In this document: piece by piece, positions 39,588-51,251 of the stretch
Layout of the letters: each line of letters starts with the position of its first letter
Numbering within the stretch: the stretch's first letter is position 1
Source: Neobacillus thermocopriae
Lineage (GTDB): Bacteria; Bacillota; Bacilli; Bacillales; Cytobacillaceae
NCBI RefSeq assembly: GCF_010975035.1
Contig: NZ_JAAIUV010000006.1
Span: 1-64,000, forward strand
DNA length: 64,000 nucleotides
Direction of reading: 5' to 3'
Translations under genes and position numbers: made by a program
The notes under the pieces: model-generated
What the model saw: only the letters and a program-made list of their open reading frames with translations
Told to the model about the DNA's origin: nothing
The model's database searches: none

Positions 39588-40772
39588 TTATTTTTTAGTT
39601 AATGCAGCTGGTACGTACAATACCTGGCCTTCATATACATCCTGTGTTGGTTCGAGATTATTAACACGTAGGAGACTATGTGTAGAAACTTCATATCGTT
39701 CAGCTAGACTTTCTACTGTATCCCCTTTTTGAACGATACATACCCTTAGCCTCGTTTTAGATGTTCCTTCATCCTTCCTAGCAAAAAATTCCGTCAATGT
39801 CATTGTTTTCTTTTTACCAAACTTCTTCTTTTCCTGCTTTGGCGACTCCTCTGAAAAAGCACTTTCCACACTATCTTCCTGTGCTTCAACCTCAAATCCT
39901 GCTTGGGAGGCTGATTCTTCCGTAAGCTCTTCTATTTCTTCTTCCAACTGATTGTCATTCTCTCTAGCTTCTGGCTGATTCCATGAAGAAGGGTTCGTTG
40001 GTGGTTCATACTCTTGGATTTGCCAAGATGGAGGTGTTTCTGTTTGCTGATATTCCTGGAAGCGCCACGCTGGTTGAGGAGTTTCCTCCTTTGCTTCCTC
40101 TTTCACTATCTCCTCATCATCAGGTGGTTGATAGCTGAAGGTTGGCAATTTAGGAAATACTTCGGTAACCGGTTTTTCTTCTTGTTGTTTTCTAGCCTCG
40201 GTCTCAAATAATAGGGGAAGTTCTGCAGTGCTTTCAGCCGAATCGGCTGCCGGCTCCAAACTTACTTCTTCCGCTTCCTCCTCTTTGCTTTCACGGGCGA
40301 ACACTTCTAATTGTTCAAGTTCTTCTTCCTGCTTTTGTTCAGTTCCATAAAGGCCTGTTATCGCAAGTTCTGCAGAGAGCTTTAAACAGCTACGTTCTGG
40401 CAAATGATAATCGAACGACTCTACAATGACATCAATATCATAAACACTTTGAATACGATTGTTCGGAATCGTTATATCAACAGGAAACCGGTGTGTAAAC
40501 TCACACGTCCCATCTTCTTCTCGTTCTGAAACACTTTCAACAAATTTTTGGGAAGATCCTTTTTCTTCAGCGCTTTCCTCCACTTCTTTGCAGCAGTTAT
40601 ATTCACCGGTTAGTTCCAACGATCCTCGTATAGTGACGTACTGATCATTTTCCTGTATGGTAATATCAGGGTCTAGAGAAATGGAAATAAGCTCTTCGAC
40701 TTCCTGTCCTTTTCTAAACCACAAAGACTCCTCCACGGAAAATCGAAGGTACGATTGATTCTCCTGGGACAA
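39588..40772 (-). CDS. spoVID: Spore coat morphogenetic protein SpoVID
   Basis: A 394-aa coat-encasement protein. The N-terminal domain (1-150) begins LSQENQSYLRFSVEESLW and binds coat modules. A long Glu/Pro-rich low-complexity middle follows (about 165-335), then a C-terminal LysM domain (about 348-392, VQKGDTVESLAERYEVSTHS) thought to bind peptidoglycan or lipid II. The TTG start at 40772 has a strong GGAGG site; extending to 40808 has none. Confidence 0.92.
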   Translation of the reverse strand: MSQENQSYLRFSVEESLWFRKGQEVEELISISLDPDITIQENDQYVTIRGSLELTGEYNCCKEVEESAEEKGSSQKFVESVSEREEDGTCEFTHRFPVDITIPNNRIQSVYDIDVIVESFDYHLPERSCLKLSAELAITGLYGTEQKQEEELEQLEVFARESKEEEAEEVSLEPAADSAESTAELPLLFETEARKQQEEKPVTEVFPKLPTFSYQPPDDEEIVKEEAKEETPQPAWRFQEYQQTETPPSWQIQEYEPPTNPSSWNQPEARENDNQLEEEIEELTEESASQAGFEVEAQEDSVESAFSEESPKQEKKKFGKKKTMTLTEFFARKDEGTSKTRLRVCIVQKGDTVESLAERYEVSTHSLLRVNNLEPTQDVYEGQVLYVPAALTKK

Positions 40773-40820
40773 AGCGACTCCTCCTTTCGTTTCCTTTAAA
40801 CAAATCACTATGTCACTTAC

Positions 40821-40848
40821 ACTCTATGAAGGAAATTTTTTAATTATG
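40821..40848 (-). promoter_or_regulatory. Candidate sigma-E promoter of spoVID
   Basis: On the minus strand CATAATT (40848-40842) and CATAGAGT (40828-40821) are 13 nt apart, about 50 bp before the TTG start. The spacing and -35 sequence resemble the candidate upstream of spoIVFA. spoVID is known to be sigma-E dependent. Confidence 0.5.
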
Positions 40849-40879
40849 ATAAAAAAGAAGAATTAGAAAAGAGGAAATG

Positions 40880-40907
40880 AAAAAACACCCGCCATATTGG
40901 CGAGTGT
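40880..40907 (-). terminator. Terminator of the hem operon
   Basis: On the minus strand ACACTCGCC and GGCGGGTGT pair around a short loop, followed by TTTTTTC. It begins 12 bp past the hemL stop. Confidence 0.9.
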
Positions 40908-40918
40908 CACTCAAAAAT

Positions 40919-42205
40919 TTATTTAAGATTGGAAAAAGCCTTTTCGACTGCTTTAATTGTTTTTTCAATATCTTCATCAGAGTGCTCGGTAGAAAGAAAC
41001 AACCCTTCAAATTGGGAAGGAGGTAAGAACACCCCTTGTTCTGCCATTTCACGATAGTAGGCTGCAAAAAATTCTAAATTTGATGACTTGGCTGTTTCGT
41101 AATTGATGACTTTTTCTTCTGTAAAGAAGAAACCAATCATGGAACCAGCACGGTTAAAGCTAACTGGCACTCCATACTTATCCGCAGCTTCCTTAATACC
41201 TTTTTCAAGCATGTCACCTTTTCGAATAAACTCTTCGTAATGTTCGGGTGTCAGCTGGCTAAGAGTTTCATAACCTGCAGTCATCGCCAGCGGATTGCCG
41301 GATAATGTCCCTGCTTGATAAATTGGACCACTCGGAGCAATATGTTCCATAATGTCCGCACGGCCCCCGTAAGCACCGACTGGAAGCCCTCCACCGATGA
41401 CTTTCCCTAAGCAAGTTAAATCAGGCTTAATATTAAAATGTCCTTGGGCACAGTTGTATCCTACACGGAAACCAGTCATTACCTCATCAAAAATTAGAAG
41501 CGAGCCGTATTGATTAGTAATCTCACGAAGACCTTCCAAGAAGCCTGGAAGCGGCGGAACAACCCCCATATTGCCGGCGACTGGCTCGACGATTATGCAG
41601 GCAATGTCTTCGCCAAATTGTTCAAAAGCATATTTCACACTTTCAAGATCATTATATGGTACGGTAATCGTATTTTTCGCTACACTTTCTGGTACACCTG
41701 GACTGTCAGGTAAACCTAGTGTCGCAACACCCGATCCTGCTTTAATTAAAAGAGAATCACCATGCCCATGATAGCAACCTTCGAATTTCAATATTTTGTT
41801 ACGGCCAGTATAGCCTCTCGCCAAACGGAGAGCGCTCATCGTAGCCTCCGTACCAGAGGACACCATACGAATGACTTCAATGGAAGGCACTCGTTCAATC
41901 ACAAGCTTGGCTAGTTCATTTTCTTTCAAGGTTGGTGCACCAAAACTGGTCCCTTCCTCGGCTACTTTTTTCAGCGCCTCTACGACACGATCATTGGAAT
42001 GACCAAGAATAAGGGGTCCCCATGATAAGACATAATCAATATATTCTTTCCCGTCAATATCATAGATTTTGGAACCTTTTCCCCTTTCCATGAAGATTGG
42101 ATCCATTTGGACGGATTTAAACGCACGAACCGGACTATTAACACCGCCGGGCATTAGTTTTTTGGCTTCTTTAAATGCTTCTATTGATTTTGTATATGAA
42201 CGCAT
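40919..42205 (-). CDS. hemL: Glutamate-1-semialdehyde 2,1-aminomutase
   Basis: PLP enzyme forming 5-aminolevulinate from glutamate-1-semialdehyde; 428 aa. Family motifs include [35 protein letters not shown] and the PLP-lysine segment [17 protein letters not shown]. Last gene of hemAXCDBL, 24 bp after hemB. Confidence 0.97.
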   Translation of the reverse strand: MRSYTKSIEAFKEAKKLMPGGVNSPVRAFKSVQMDPIFMERGKGSKIYDIDGKEYIDYVLSWGPLILGHSNDRVVEALKKVAEEGTSFGAPTLKENELAKLVIERVPSIEVIRMVSSGTEATMSALRLARGYTGRNKILKFEGCYHGHGDSLLIKAGSGVATLGLPDSPGVPESVAKNTITVPYNDLESVKYAFEQFGEDIACIIVEPVAGNMGVVPPLPGFLEGLREITNQYGSLLIFDEVMTGFRVGYNCAQGHFNIKPDLTCLGKVIGGGLPVGAYGGRADIMEHIAPSGPIYQAGTLSGNPLAMTAGYETLSQLTPEHYEEFIRKGDMLEKGIKEAADKYGVPVSFNRAGSMIGFFFTEEKVINYETAKSSNLEFFAAYYREMAEQGVFLPPSQFEGLFLSTEHSDEDIEKTIKAVEKAFSNLK

Positions 42206-42229
42206 TCTTTTCCCTCACTTCGGATAAAA

Positions 42230-43210
42230 TTATTGTTCTTCTTTTAACCAACGAATCGCATCTTTTGCATGATAGGTGATGATTAAATCCGCGCCTGCGC
42301 GCTTCATCCCCACGAGCATTTCCAGTACCGTCTTTTTCTCATCCAACCAACCGTTTTGTGCTGCAGCTTTGATCATTGCATATTCGCCGCTCACGTTGTA
42401 AATGACAATCGGCACATTGAAGTTATTTTTCATATCACGGACAATATCTAGGTATGGCATACCAGGCTTAACGATTAAGAAATCAGCGCCTTCTGCCACA
42501 TCTGATTCAGCCTCTCTAAAAGCTTCCAAGCGGTTCGCTGGGTCCATTTGATAGGTTTTTCTATCACCAAATTGTGGAGCTCCCTCAGCTGCCTCACGGA
42601 ATGGACCGTAGAAAGAGGAAGCATATTTTACTGCATAAGACATGATAGGGATTTCTGTAAAGCCAGCTTCATCCAAACCTGCTCGAATCGCGGCAACAAA
42701 TCCATCCATCATATTGGATGGAGCAATAATATCCGCACCTGCCTGAGCCTGGCTAACAGCCGTTTTCACAAGTAATTCCAAGGATTCATCGTTAAGTATT
42801 TTTTCTCCTTTGACCACTCCACAATGACCGTGGCTCGTATATTCACATAGACAAGTATCTGCTATAACAAGGATATCAGGGAAATGTTTTTTGATGTAAC
42901 GAGTTGCCTCTTGTACAATGCCATGGTCATGGTAAGCCTGTCCGCCGCATTCATCTTTCGTTGCGGGAATACCGAACAATAACACCGCTTTAATTCCATG
43001 GGCGACAATGTCTTCCATTTCTGCATGAAGGTGATCCATAGAGATTTGAAACACACCAGGCATGGAGGATACCTCTTTACGAATATTTTCTCCTTCATAT
43101 ATAAACAGTGGATAAATGAAATCTTCCGCTCTTAAATGATTTTCTCTAACAAGTGCGCGCATATTCGCACTAGAACGTAATTTACGGTGGCGTGAAAATT
43201 GAAGTTGCAT
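42230..43210 (-). CDS. hemB: Delta-aminolevulinic acid dehydratase (porphobilinogen synthase)
   Basis: Condenses two 5-aminolevulinate molecules to porphobilinogen; 326 aa. The zinc-type cysteine cluster is [12 protein letters not shown]. The two Schiff-base lysines are in [15 protein letters not shown] and [15 protein letters not shown] 43210 has GGAGGT 7 nt upstream; a TTG at 43225 overlaps that site and is not used. Confidence 0.97.
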   Translation of the reverse strand: MQLQFSRHRKLRSSANMRALVRENHLRAEDFIYPLFIYEGENIRKEVSSMPGVFQISMDHLHAEMEDIVAHGIKAVLLFGIPATKDECGGQAYHDHGIVQEATRYIKKHFPDILVIADTCLCEYTSHGHCGVVKGEKILNDESLELLVKTAVSQAQAGADIIAPSNMMDGFVAAIRAGLDEAGFTEIPIMSYAVKYASSFYGPFREAAEGAPQFGDRKTYQMDPANRLEAFREAESDVAEGADFLIVKPGMPYLDIVRDMKNNFNVPIVIYNVSGEYAMIKAAAQNGWLDEKKTVLEMLVGMKRAGADLIITYHAKDAIRWLKEEQ

Positions 43211-43364
43211 AGATATTACCTCCAACTTATTTTTTAAAAATACAGGATCTAACCATAAACGAACATTTTCTTCGATCGTGTAAGTTTTTTAGGGATCATG
43301 CCTCCTTTTTTCGAGAAAAAAGAAGCTTTACACGCAAATGATACCGCTTTACTTGTGATGTCGC

Positions 43365-44141
43365 TCAGTTTTCCGCAGCTAAAAAAGCAATCGTGCTCTT
43401 GATCATTTCCTCTACGGTGTACTCAGATGGTGCCGCATGAACAGGTAGCCCATATTCCCGCAATTTTTTCTCTGTAATAGGTCCAATACAAGAAATGATG
43501 CAATGTTTCAGCTTATCTTGTAAGCGGTATTCCTTAACCACTTTCATTAAATGATCAACCGTCGAAGGGCTAGTGAATGTTAAAATATCAAGTTCACCAC
43601 CATCGAGCATTTTTGCAAGCTTTTGACGACTTTTCTCAGGCATAAAGGTTTCATAAATGACCACTTCATCCACAAAAGCCCCAGCTTCCCGCAGGGAGCT
43701 TGCAATATATTCGCGGGCAAGATTTCCTTTTGGGATTAATACTCTTGTCCCCTTTTTTATTTGTGGTATGAACTCACGTACAAACACTTCTGCCACATAG
43801 GCAGAAGGGACGAATGCAACTGGGAGTCCTCTTTCCCTTAGAACTTTCTCCGTCTTTTTCCCTATTACCGCAATTTTCGGAAAGCATGCCCGTTCCTTTT
43901 TTATAAAAGTGAAAAAGGTATTTACTGTGACATTGCTAGTAAAGATAATCCAATCATATGTATCAAGAACTTTCAAACAATCTTGAAGGCGTTCATTCTT
44001 TTTAATTGGTCGAAAATCAATCAATGGAATTTCAACAGGAAATCCGCCGAAGCTTGCGACAAGCTGTGAAAAAGGTTTCGCTTGATCTTTACCCCTTGGC
44101 ACAAGAACTCTTTTCCCAAGCAAAGGCAGGGGCTGAATCAT
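43365..44141 (-). CDS. hemD: Uroporphyrinogen-III synthase
   Basis: Cyclises hydroxymethylbilane with inversion of ring D; 258 aa. The family is poorly conserved, but GKRVLVPRG at the N-terminus, [15 protein letters not shown], and [13 protein letters not shown] fit the bilobal HemD fold. The start overlaps hemC by 4 bp. A 154-bp gap before hemB contains a CTTCTTTTTT/AAAAAAGGAG hairpin but no supported gene. Confidence 0.92.
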   Translation of the reverse strand: MIQPLPLLGKRVLVPRGKDQAKPFSQLVASFGGFPVEIPLIDFRPIKKNERLQDCLKVLDTYDWIIFTSNVTVNTFFTFIKKERACFPKIAVIGKKTEKVLRERGLPVAFVPSAYVAEVFVREFIPQIKKGTRVLIPKGNLAREYIASSLREAGAFVDEVVIYETFMPEKSRQKLAKMLDGGELDILTFTSPSTVDHLMKVVKEYRLQDKLKHCIISCIGPITEKKLREYGLPVHAAPSEYTVEEMIKSTIAFLAAEN

Positions 44142-45073
44142 ATTCCTTCAAGCTCCCGCTTCACTCTCTCAATTAGGTCCTTTGCCCCTTTTTCGATTAA
44201 TAGGTTAGCAGCTTGTACACCAAGCTCTTCCGGGTGTTGTCCTCTGAGCTCTTCCTTGAAAATTTCCTGTCCTTCCGGAGAAGCTACTAGAACATTTAAG
44301 ACGATGTCATCATTTTCATCTACAAAAGCATAACCAGCAATTGGTACTTGACATCCTCCCTCCATTTTTTGCAGGAAAGCACGTTCAGCACGAACCGCTC
44401 TTTCTGTTTTCTTATCTGTTAATTTTTCTAAAAGCGCTAGCAGCTCTTGATCATCTTCACGGCATTCAATAGACAATGCTCCCTGGCCGACAGCTGGGAT
44501 ACAAACATCTGTATCTAAATATTCTGTCACGACATCAGATGCCCAACCAAGTCGAGAAAGGCCAGCTGCTGCTAAGATAATAGCATCGTACTCTTCCGTC
44601 TCTAACTTCGCCAATCTCGTATCCACATTGCCACGGATCCACTTAATCTCCAAATCCGGACGTGCCGCTAAAATCTGTGCACTGCGACGAAGGCTACTTG
44701 TACCAATGATTGCTCCTGGTTTTAAATCTTTTAATTTAACATGCCCTCTTGATATTAACGCATCACGATGGTCTTCACGAAATGGGACACACCCTATTGT
44801 CAGCCCCTCTGGAAGAACAGCAGGCATATCTTTCATGCTGTGGACCGCCATATCAATCTCTTTATTCAACATAGCTTGCTCAATTTCTTTAACAAATAAC
44901 CCTTTTCCACCTACTTTAGAAAGGGTCACATCAAGGATTTTATCTCCCTTTGTAACGATTTCTTTTACTTCAAAATCAAAACGTGGATCTAATTTTTTTA
45001 ACTGTTCAATGACCCAATTTGTTTGTGTTAATGCCAATTTACTACGTCTGGAGCCTACGATAATTTTTCTCAT
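44138..45073 (-). CDS. hemC: Porphobilinogen deaminase (hydroxymethylbilane synthase)
   Basis: Polymerises four porphobilinogens; 311 aa. Cys241 in [13 protein letters not shown] is the attachment site of the dipyrromethane cofactor, and [11 protein letters not shown] and [11 protein letters not shown] are the substrate-binding arginine motifs. It lies between hemX and hemD. Confidence 0.97.
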   Translation of the reverse strand: MRKIIVGSRRSKLALTQTNWVIEQLKKLDPRFDFEVKEIVTKGDKILDVTLSKVGGKGLFVKEIEQAMLNKEIDMAVHSMKDMPAVLPEGLTIGCVPFREDHRDALISRGHVKLKDLKPGAIIGTSSLRRSAQILAARPDLEIKWIRGNVDTRLAKLETEEYDAIILAAAGLSRLGWASDVVTEYLDTDVCIPAVGQGALSIECREDDQELLALLEKLTDKKTERAVRAERAFLQKMEGGCQVPIAGYAFVDENDDIVLNVLVASPEGQEIFKEELRGQHPEELGVQAANLLIEKGAKDLIERVKRELEGI

Positions 45074-45087
45074 GATTGCCTCCTAAA

Positions 45088-45921
45088 TTATGAGTACCAT
45101 AAATGAAATGTTGATAATTGTCCAAATAAGAAAAAATTAATTAATACGATTAAAAAGGATCCTACATTCCATAGGGCCAATTTTTTCCCTGTAAGGTTTT
45201 TGACCGTTCTTAAATATAAATAAATACTATAAGCCGTTAATAGGAGAAACGAACCAACGATTTTTATATCGTACCACGGCATGCCTGGAAGCTTAAGAAG
45301 TGCCCACTGCAATCCCAAAATTAAACTTAAAAGAAGCATGGGAACGCCGATAATAGCCAATATGTAGGAAAGTCTTTCAAGACTGTTCAAATCCGCAATC
45401 CGAATCAAACGTGTCCCCCACTTCTTTCTTTTTAATAGATCGTATTGAATTAAATATAATAAAGAAAAAACAAATGACAGGGAAAATGCGCCATATGATA
45501 GAATGGCCATCGTTATATGAATAAACAAAAGTTCTGATACTAGTTGTTTAGCCATAACTTGCGAATGATATTCCATCGGTGCAAAAGCATGAATTGCCAT
45601 CACAAAAAAAGCAAGAAGATTTGTGAAAAAAACAATAAAATCAACCCGCAAAAAACGATTGATTCCAAGTGAAAATGTGACTAATATCCAGGCATAAAAA
45701 TAGAGTCCCTCAGAGATAGTGAGTACAGGGAATCTACCTGTTTGAAACATATAAAATATGAGAAAGCCAGTTTGCAAAACCCATACAAATACAAGTAACC
45801 AGAAGGCAATTCGGTTGGCCTTCCGGTTATGTTGCAGAAAATCGAAAAAATAAAGCAGCACACTTAAGGCATAAAGAACAACCGTGAATTCATGCAGCCT
45901 TGTCATCCAGACATTTGTCAT
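45088..45921 (-). CDS. hemX: HemX membrane protein
   Basis: A 277-aa protein with eight predicted TM helices, related to the CcsA/cytochrome c assembly group. In B. subtilis HemX lowers the level of HemA (glutamyl-tRNA reductase). A GGGGG site precedes ATG 45921. It is second in the hem operon, 20 bp after hemA. Confidence 0.93.
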   Translation of the reverse strand: MTNVWMTRLHEFTVVLYALSVLLYFFDFLQHNRKANRIAFWLLVFVWVLQTGFLIFYMFQTGRFPVLTISEGLYFYAWILVTFSLGINRFLRVDFIVFFTNLLAFFVMAIHAFAPMEYHSQVMAKQLVSELLFIHITMAILSYGAFSLSFVFSLLYLIQYDLLKRKKWGTRLIRIADLNSLERLSYILAIIGVPMLLLSLILGLQWALLKLPGMPWYDIKIVGSFLLLTAYSIYLYLRTVKNLTGKKLALWNVGSFLIVLINFFLFGQLSTFHLWYS

Positions 45922-45941
45922 ATGAAGAAGCCCCCTTTGTC

Positions 45942-47285
45942 TTAAAAGGAAGCTTGGGCTTCTTTAACAGGTATTTTGTTCGTTCCGGCTGCATTCGCTT
46001 TTGATTGCTGCTCTTTGACCATATTTTCGATATTAAAAATTTTCATAAATAGGTTCATGGCCTGTTCCGCATTATTACTTGCAGCCAATTCCTTTGCTTG
46101 TAAAATTGGATCCTTTAAGAGTTGATTAATGATACTCTTCGTATGTTTATTTAATACTTTCTTATCACGTTCTGTTAAATTTGGCAGCTTACGTTCTAGG
46201 CTGACCATCGTTTCAGCTTGAATAGCAAGGGCTTTTTCACGCAGGGCAGAAATGACGGGAATAACGCCAAGCATACCAAGCCACTGCTTGAAATCGACAA
46301 CTTCCTTTTCGATCATCAGCATGATTTTTTCAGCTGCCTTTTTCCGTTCTTGAAGATTGGATTCGACAATTCCTTCCAGATCATCAATATCATATAAAAA
46401 GACATTTTCTAGCTCGGCAATGGCTGGATCCAAATCACGTGGCACCGCAATATCCACCATGAATAACGGCTTTCCTCTTCGCAATTTCTCCACTTTTTCC
46501 ATCATTTCTTTAGTAATTACAAAATCCTTTGCACCGGTAGAACTAATTAAAATATCAGCATCAACTAGTGCACATTGCAATTCTTTTATTGTTCTTGCCT
46601 CTCCATTGAAGCGGCTGGCAAGGTCTTTTGCTTTTTCATGTGTTCTGTTAATAACCGTTACCTTTTTAACCCCGTTACCGTGTAGATTTTGAACGGCCAA
46701 TTCGCCCATTTTTCCAGCACCAAAAATTAATACATGTTTGTTAGCAAGAGAACCGAAGATTTTCTTTGCCAATTCTACTGCTGCATAGCTGACGGAAACT
46801 GCGTTTGCACCAATTTCTGTTTCAGAATGGGCACGCTTGGCAACTGTGATCGCTTGTTTAAATAAATGATTAAACACCGAACCAGTTGTTTCATTTTCTT
46901 GAGCAAGCATAAAGCTAGATCGAACCTGGCCAAGAATTTGTGTTTCACCCAAAATCATGGAATTTAGTCCACATGTTACTTGGAATAAATGATTGACTGC
47001 AGCTTCATCCTCATAGATAAATAAAAATGGCGAGAATTCTGCTTGCTCAATGCCAAACCATTCGGAAATAAATTCTTTAATATAATAACGGCCCGTATGC
47101 AATTGGTCCACGACCGCATAAATCTCTGTACGATTACATGTAGAAAGAATCACATTCTCTAGGATGCTTTTCTTATGATTTAATTTTTGCATCGCATCCA
47201 CAAGTTCTGTTTCATTAAAAGTCAACCGCTCACGAATTTCAACAGGGGCAGTTTTATAGTTTAATCCGACTACTACTATATGCAT
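45942..47285 (-). CDS. hemA: Glutamyl-tRNA reductase
   Basis: First committed step of C5 haem synthesis, reducing glutamyl-tRNA to glutamate-1-semialdehyde; 447 aa. Cys50 in [11 protein letters not shown] is the catalytic thiol. The NADPH domain has [12 protein letters not shown]. The C-terminal dimerisation domain spans about 320-425. An extended -10 promoter lies just upstream. Confidence 0.97.
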   Translation of the reverse strand: MHIVVVGLNYKTAPVEIRERLTFNETELVDAMQKLNHKKSILENVILSTCNRTEIYAVVDQLHTGRYYIKEFISEWFGIEQAEFSPFLFIYEDEAAVNHLFQVTCGLNSMILGETQILGQVRSSFMLAQENETTGSVFNHLFKQAITVAKRAHSETEIGANAVSVSYAAVELAKKIFGSLANKHVLIFGAGKMGELAVQNLHGNGVKKVTVINRTHEKAKDLASRFNGEARTIKELQCALVDADILISSTGAKDFVITKEMMEKVEKLRRGKPLFMVDIAVPRDLDPAIAELENVFLYDIDDLEGIVESNLQERKKAAEKIMLMIEKEVVDFKQWLGMLGVIPVISALREKALAIQAETMVSLERKLPNLTERDKKVLNKHTKSIINQLLKDPILQAKELAASNNAEQAMNLFMKIFNIENMVKEQQSKANAAGTNKIPVKEAQASF

Positions 47286-47328
47286 TTGTCATTGACACCC
47301 CCATATGTTTTACAATATAACTACATTG

Positions 47329-47337
47329 ATTATATCA
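47329..47337 (-). promoter_or_regulatory. Extended -10 promoter of the hem operon
   Basis: On the minus strand TGATATAAT (47337-47329) is an extended -10 element 44 bp before the hemA start. The upstream -35 is weak. Confidence 0.5.
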
Positions 47338-47499
47338 TGTACATTTTCACTCTATACGCGAAAATTGTGAACATTCATCGAAACCTGTATGATATTATTA
47401 TTAATTGAATGAGAGTATTTACTTATTTATACTCCCTTATGTACAGTAACAAAAAAATAGTTTAGATTCAAGTCGACTTTACTGGAAGTGGTGTTTGAA

Positions 47500-47988
47500 T
47501 TGAAGAACCAGCAAATTTTTCCTGGAATCATTTTAATAGGATTTGGTGCCTATTTTTTATTGCAGCAATCTGGAATGACTATTTTTCAAGCATTTTTTAC
47601 ATGGCCTACTTTATTGATCATTGTTGGGACTGCCTTCTTAGGACAAGGATATTCAGCTAATGATTCAGAAGCGATTTTGCCTGGAGTGATCATGGTCGGA
47701 TTTGGTCTTCATTTTCATTTCGTTGGCAACGTTACATTCTGGCCTAATAATCATATAGGCATGTTATTTTTAATTATTTCATTAGGCTTTTTCCTTCGAT
47801 TTCAAAAAACAAGTTCAGGTTTATCTCAAGCCTTTCTCTTTCTTATTTTAGCTGTTCTATTACTGTATTATGATAAGATTGCTAATTATCTTGAATTTGT
47901 ACAAAACGGAATGAGCCTTGTCTGGAAATTTTGGCCAGTTTTATTAATTCTGTTCGGTATTTTCTTTCTCTTTAAAAAGAAAAAATAA
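47500..47988 (+). CDS. LiaI/LiaF-like multi-pass membrane protein
   Basis: A roughly 162-aa hydrophobic protein with repeated modules of the form PGIILIGFGAYFLL...WPTLLIIVGTAFL, then PGVIMVGFGLHF and WPVLLILFGIFFLF, resembling the DUF5668/LiaF-type TM domain of envelope-stress proteins. The basic tail ends FKKKK. I chose TTG 47500 because GGAAGTGG lies 8 nt upstream; GTG 47488 is an alternative that would overlap that site. It is divergent from hemA. The specific function is unknown. Confidence 0.7.
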   Translation: MKNQQIFPGIILIGFGAYFLLQQSGMTIFQAFFTWPTLLIIVGTAFLGQGYSANDSEAILPGVIMVGFGLHFHFVGNVTFWPNNHIGMLFLIISLGFFLRFQKTSSGLSQAFLFLILAVLLLYYDKIANYLEFVQNGMSLVWKFWPVLLILFGIFFLFKKKK

Positions 47989-48016
47989 TCGCCTGGCATC
48001 ATGCCAGGCGATTTTG
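47987..48016. terminator. Bidirectional terminator between the LiaF-like gene and engB
   Basis: AATCGCCTGGCAT (47987-47999) and ATGCCAGGCGATT (48001-48013) are perfect 13-nt complements, with TTGTT following. It serves the two convergent genes. Confidence 0.88.
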
Positions 48017-48032
48017 TTATGAGATTAATTTC

Positions 48033-48614
48033 TTACATATACTTTTCTATAATTGCCCATGCTTTGTCTTTTCCTTCCCCTGTTTCTGAGGAAAAAATAA
48101 CGATATCATCATTCGGATCAAGGTCTAGTGTTTCTTTTGTCACTTTTAAATGCTTTTGCCACTTTCCTTTAGGAATTTTGTCCGCCTTTGTTGCAATAAC
48201 GATGCATGGGATTTCATAATGCTTTAAGAAGTCATACATCATGACATCATCACTTGTTGGCGGATGGCGCAGGTCAACGATTAGTACACATGCACGTAAT
48301 TGCTCCCTAGAAGTAAAATACGTTTCAATCATTTTCCCCCAGGCAGCACGTTCGGACTTAGAGACTCTCGCATAGCCATATCCCGGAACATCGACAAAAT
48401 ACAGTGACTCATTAATTAAGAAAAAGTTTAATGTTTGTGTTTTTCCAGGTTTTGATGAAGTCCTCGCTAACCCTTTACGATTTAACATCTTATTAATAAA
48501 GGATGACTTCCCCACGTTGGAACGGCCAGCCAAGGCAAATTCCGGCAAATCCGTATCAGGATACTGATCTGGCCTAACGGCACTAATGACGATTTCAGAA
48601 CTAGTTACTTTCAT
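48033..48614 (-). CDS. engB: Ribosome biogenesis GTPase EngB/YsxC
   Basis: A 193-aa essential GTPase in 50S assembly. G1 GRSNVGKSS (about 30-38), a G3 DVPGYG and G4 TKADK are visible. The start overlaps the lonA stop by 4 bp, the standard lonA-ysxC pair. Confidence 0.97.
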   Translation of the reverse strand: MKVTSSEIVISAVRPDQYPDTDLPEFALAGRSNVGKSSFINKMLNRKGLARTSSKPGKTQTLNFFLINESLYFVDVPGYGYARVSKSERAAWGKMIETYFTSREQLRACVLIVDLRHPPTSDDVMMYDFLKHYEIPCIVIATKADKIPKGKWQKHLKVTKETLDLDPNDDIVIFSSETGEGKDKAWAIIEKYM

Positions 48615-50938
48615 TCCAATCTCCCCTCCACTAATGCATGCCTTAATACTTCATCGACATGCGTAACAGGAACAAATTCTAATTCGTTGCGTACACTTTC
48701 TGGAATATCGTCAATATCCTTTTCATTGTCCTTTGGAAGGATGACTTTTGTCAAACCTGCACGATGGGCACTTAACGTTTTTTCTTTTAATCCGCCGATT
48801 GGTAAAACTCTTCCACGAAGTGTAATTTCCCCAGTCATTCCTACTTCCCGGCGGATCGGCCGTCCGGTTAACGCGGAAACAAGTGCAGTCGCAATCGTAA
48901 TACCGGCAGATGGACCATCTTTAGGAACAGCCCCTTCAGGGACGTGAATATGAATATCATATTTTTCATGGAAGTCCTCTTCAATTTCCAGTTCCTTTGC
49001 TTTGGATCGGACATAACTAAAAGCGGCCTGTGCCGATTCCTTCATCACATCTCCTAGCTTTCCAGTAAGGACGAGCTTTCCTTTACCAGGGGCTAAAGCA
49101 ACCTCGATTTGCAATGTATCTCCCCCGACCGTGGTATAGGCCAAACCAGTTGCCACCCCTACCTGATCTTCTGTTTCCGCTTGTCCGTAGCGGAATTTTG
49201 GTTTTCCTAAAAATTCTTCTAAATTTTTCTCTGTCACAACTACTCGTTTCTTTTCACCGGAAACAATAATTTTCGCTGTCTTACGGCAAATAGTTGCCAC
49301 TTGGCGTTCCAAACTGCGGACACCGGCTTCCCTTGTATAATAACGGACCATTTTTAAGATGGCATCATCACGAACTTGTAATACTCCTTTTGACAGTCCG
49401 TTTTCCTTCATTTGTTTCGGCAGCAAGTGATCTCTTGTGATATGAACCTTTTCCTGCTCAGTATACCCTGCAATCGTTATGATTTCCATTCGGTCCAATA
49501 GCGGTCCTGGAATAGTACTTAAATTATTAGCGGTTGCAATGAACATAACCTTTGATAAATCATAAGTTTCTTCAATATAGTGATCACTGAAATTATGGTT
49601 TTGTTCTGGGTCAAGTACTTCTAATAGCGCAGCTGATGGATCCCCTCGGAAATCGCTGGACATTTTATCGATTTCATCAAGTAAAAAGACCGGGTTAATT
49701 GTTCCTGCTTTTTTCATACCTTGGATAATACGACCTGGCATAGCACCAACATACGTTCTTCGATGCCCACGAATTTCCGATTCATCACGGACACCTCCTA
49801 AGGATATACGAACAAACTTCCGATTTAGGGATTCCGCAATGGATCGGGCAAGACTTGTTTTACCTACACCCGGAGGCCCGGCAAGACAAAGAATTGGTCC
49901 TTTTAGAGAATTCGTCAGCTTTTGCACAGCCAAATATTCAAGGACTCGTTCTTTTACTTTTTCAAGTCCGTAATGTTCTTGGTTAAGAATTTTTTCTGCG
50001 CGATGAATATTGATGTTATCCTCTGTCTTTTTCGACCAAGGCAAACTAATTAGCCATTCAATATAATTGCGAATGACGGCACTTTCTGCCGAACTAGTAG
50101 GAACTTTTTCATAGCGATCGAGCTCTTTCATCGCTGTTTTATATACATGTTCAGGCATGCCAGCTTCATTAATTTTTTTCGTTAGCTCTGCGATCTCGCC
50201 AGTTTTTCCTTCTTTATCGCCTAATTCCTTTTGGATGGCTTTCATTTGTTCGCGTAAATAATATTCTTTTTGCGTTCTTTCCATCGAGCGTTTTACACGC
50301 TGTCCGATTTTCTTTTCTAAATTTAATACTTCTTTTTCATTAAAAATGACATCGATGACCTTGTTCATTCTTTGTTTTACATCGATCGTTTCAAGGATAT
50401 CTTGTTTCTCCTTCAATTTAATTGGCAAATGAGAAGCAATGATATCTGCCATTCGTCCTGGCTCTTCAATATCAGCCACAGAAGCAAATGTCTCTGCTGA
50501 AATCTTCTTCGATAATTTTATGTATTGTTCAAAATAATCAAGCATGGTTCTCATCAATGCCTGATCCTCAACATCCTTATCGGTCGGATCCTCATATGTG
50601 TTGACACTAACTGAAAAATAATCATCTTCATCATAAAATGATACAATTTCTGCTCTCTTTAATCCTTCCACTAAGACACGTATTGTTCCGTTAGGAAGTT
50701 TTAGCATTTGTTTTACTTTTGTTAATGTGCCAAATTTGTATAAATCCTCTTCTGTAGGATCATCTATCGAAACATCCTTCTGAGTGGTTAAGAAAATAAT
50801 ATGGTCATCTACCATTGCTTTTTCAAGTGCCTGCACCGAACGTTCACGACCTACATCTAAATGAAGGACCATCGTCGGATACACCAGCAACCCCCGAAGC
50901 GGTAGGAGAGGGACAACAATTTCGTTCTTTTTGGCCAA
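48611..50938 (-). CDS. lon: ATP-dependent protease LonA
   Basis: A 775-aa AAA+ protease of cytoplasmic quality control. An N-terminal substrate domain ([20 protein letters not shown]) is followed by Walker [10 protein letters not shown], Walker [10 protein letters not shown], and the proteolytic domain with the catalytic Ser in [12 protein letters not shown] and a Lys in the following GLKEKTLSA region. The TTG start at 50938 has GGAGGT 8 nt upstream and gives the family length; an in-frame ATG at 50956 overlaps that site. Confidence 0.97.
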   Translation of the reverse strand: MAKKNEIVVPLLPLRGLLVYPTMVLHLDVGRERSVQALEKAMVDDHIIFLTTQKDVSIDDPTEEDLYKFGTLTKVKQMLKLPNGTIRVLVEGLKRAEIVSFYDEDDYFSVSVNTYEDPTDKDVEDQALMRTMLDYFEQYIKLSKKISAETFASVADIEEPGRMADIIASHLPIKLKEKQDILETIDVKQRMNKVIDVIFNEKEVLNLEKKIGQRVKRSMERTQKEYYLREQMKAIQKELGDKEGKTGEIAELTKKINEAGMPEHVYKTAMKELDRYEKVPTSSAESAVIRNYIEWLISLPWSKKTEDNINIHRAEKILNQEHYGLEKVKERVLEYLAVQKLTNSLKGPILCLAGPPGVGKTSLARSIAESLNRKFVRISLGGVRDESEIRGHRRTYVGAMPGRIIQGMKKAGTINPVFLLDEIDKMSSDFRGDPSAALLEVLDPEQNHNFSDHYIEETYDLSKVMFIATANNLSTIPGPLLDRMEIITIAGYTEQEKVHITRDHLLPKQMKENGLSKGVLQVRDDAILKMVRYYTREAGVRSLERQVATICRKTAKIIVSGEKKRVVVTEKNLEEFLGKPKFRYGQAETEDQVGVATGLAYTTVGGDTLQIEVALAPGKGKLVLTGKLGDVMKESAQAAFSYVRSKAKELEIEEDFHEKYDIHIHVPEGAVPKDGPSAGITIATALVSALTGRPIRREVGMTGEITLRGRVLPIGGLKEKTLSAHRAGLTKVILPKDNEKDIDDIPESVRNELEFVPVTHVDEVLRHALVEGRLE

Positions 50939-51207
50939 AATACTACACCTCCACATATAAAACTACAAATTACTATACTGTCATACAGAATAGTCTTTGT
51001 ACAAATTCTATCCTATTTAGTATTTAGTGTCTATTTTGAGGAAATGGACTTTTATCATTTATCTATATCTTCTCCAATTGAAGAAAATAACTGCATTTTT
51101 AAAGAAACAAAAATACTTGGCATAGGTTTAGACCCCAACTAAAACTAAAGAAATCACAGTGATTCAGTAGAAATTGGGGCTAGATATTCTTAAGGTCGAA
51201 AAACCCG

Positions 51208-51248
51208 AAAAAAACTTCGGTTTGTTTAATTAGACAAACCGAAGTTTT
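51208..51248 (-). terminator. Terminator after lonB
   Basis: AAAACTTCGGTTTGT (51211-51225) pairs perfectly with 51234-51248. On the minus strand it is followed by TTTTTT, 3 bp past the lonB stop. The rest of 50957-51251 shows no gene. Confidence 0.92.
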
Positions 51249-51251
51249 TCG

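Noticed and set aside
43226-43364. 16-codon frame after AAAGGAGG in the hemD-hemB gap
   Set aside because: The ribosome binding site is only 1 nt from the ATG and lies within a hairpin; no evidence for a real peptide.
47385-47410. PerR-like box upstream of hemA
   Set aside because: TGATATTATTATTAA matches the PerR consensus at too few positions to support a site, although hemA is PerR-controlled in B. subtilis.
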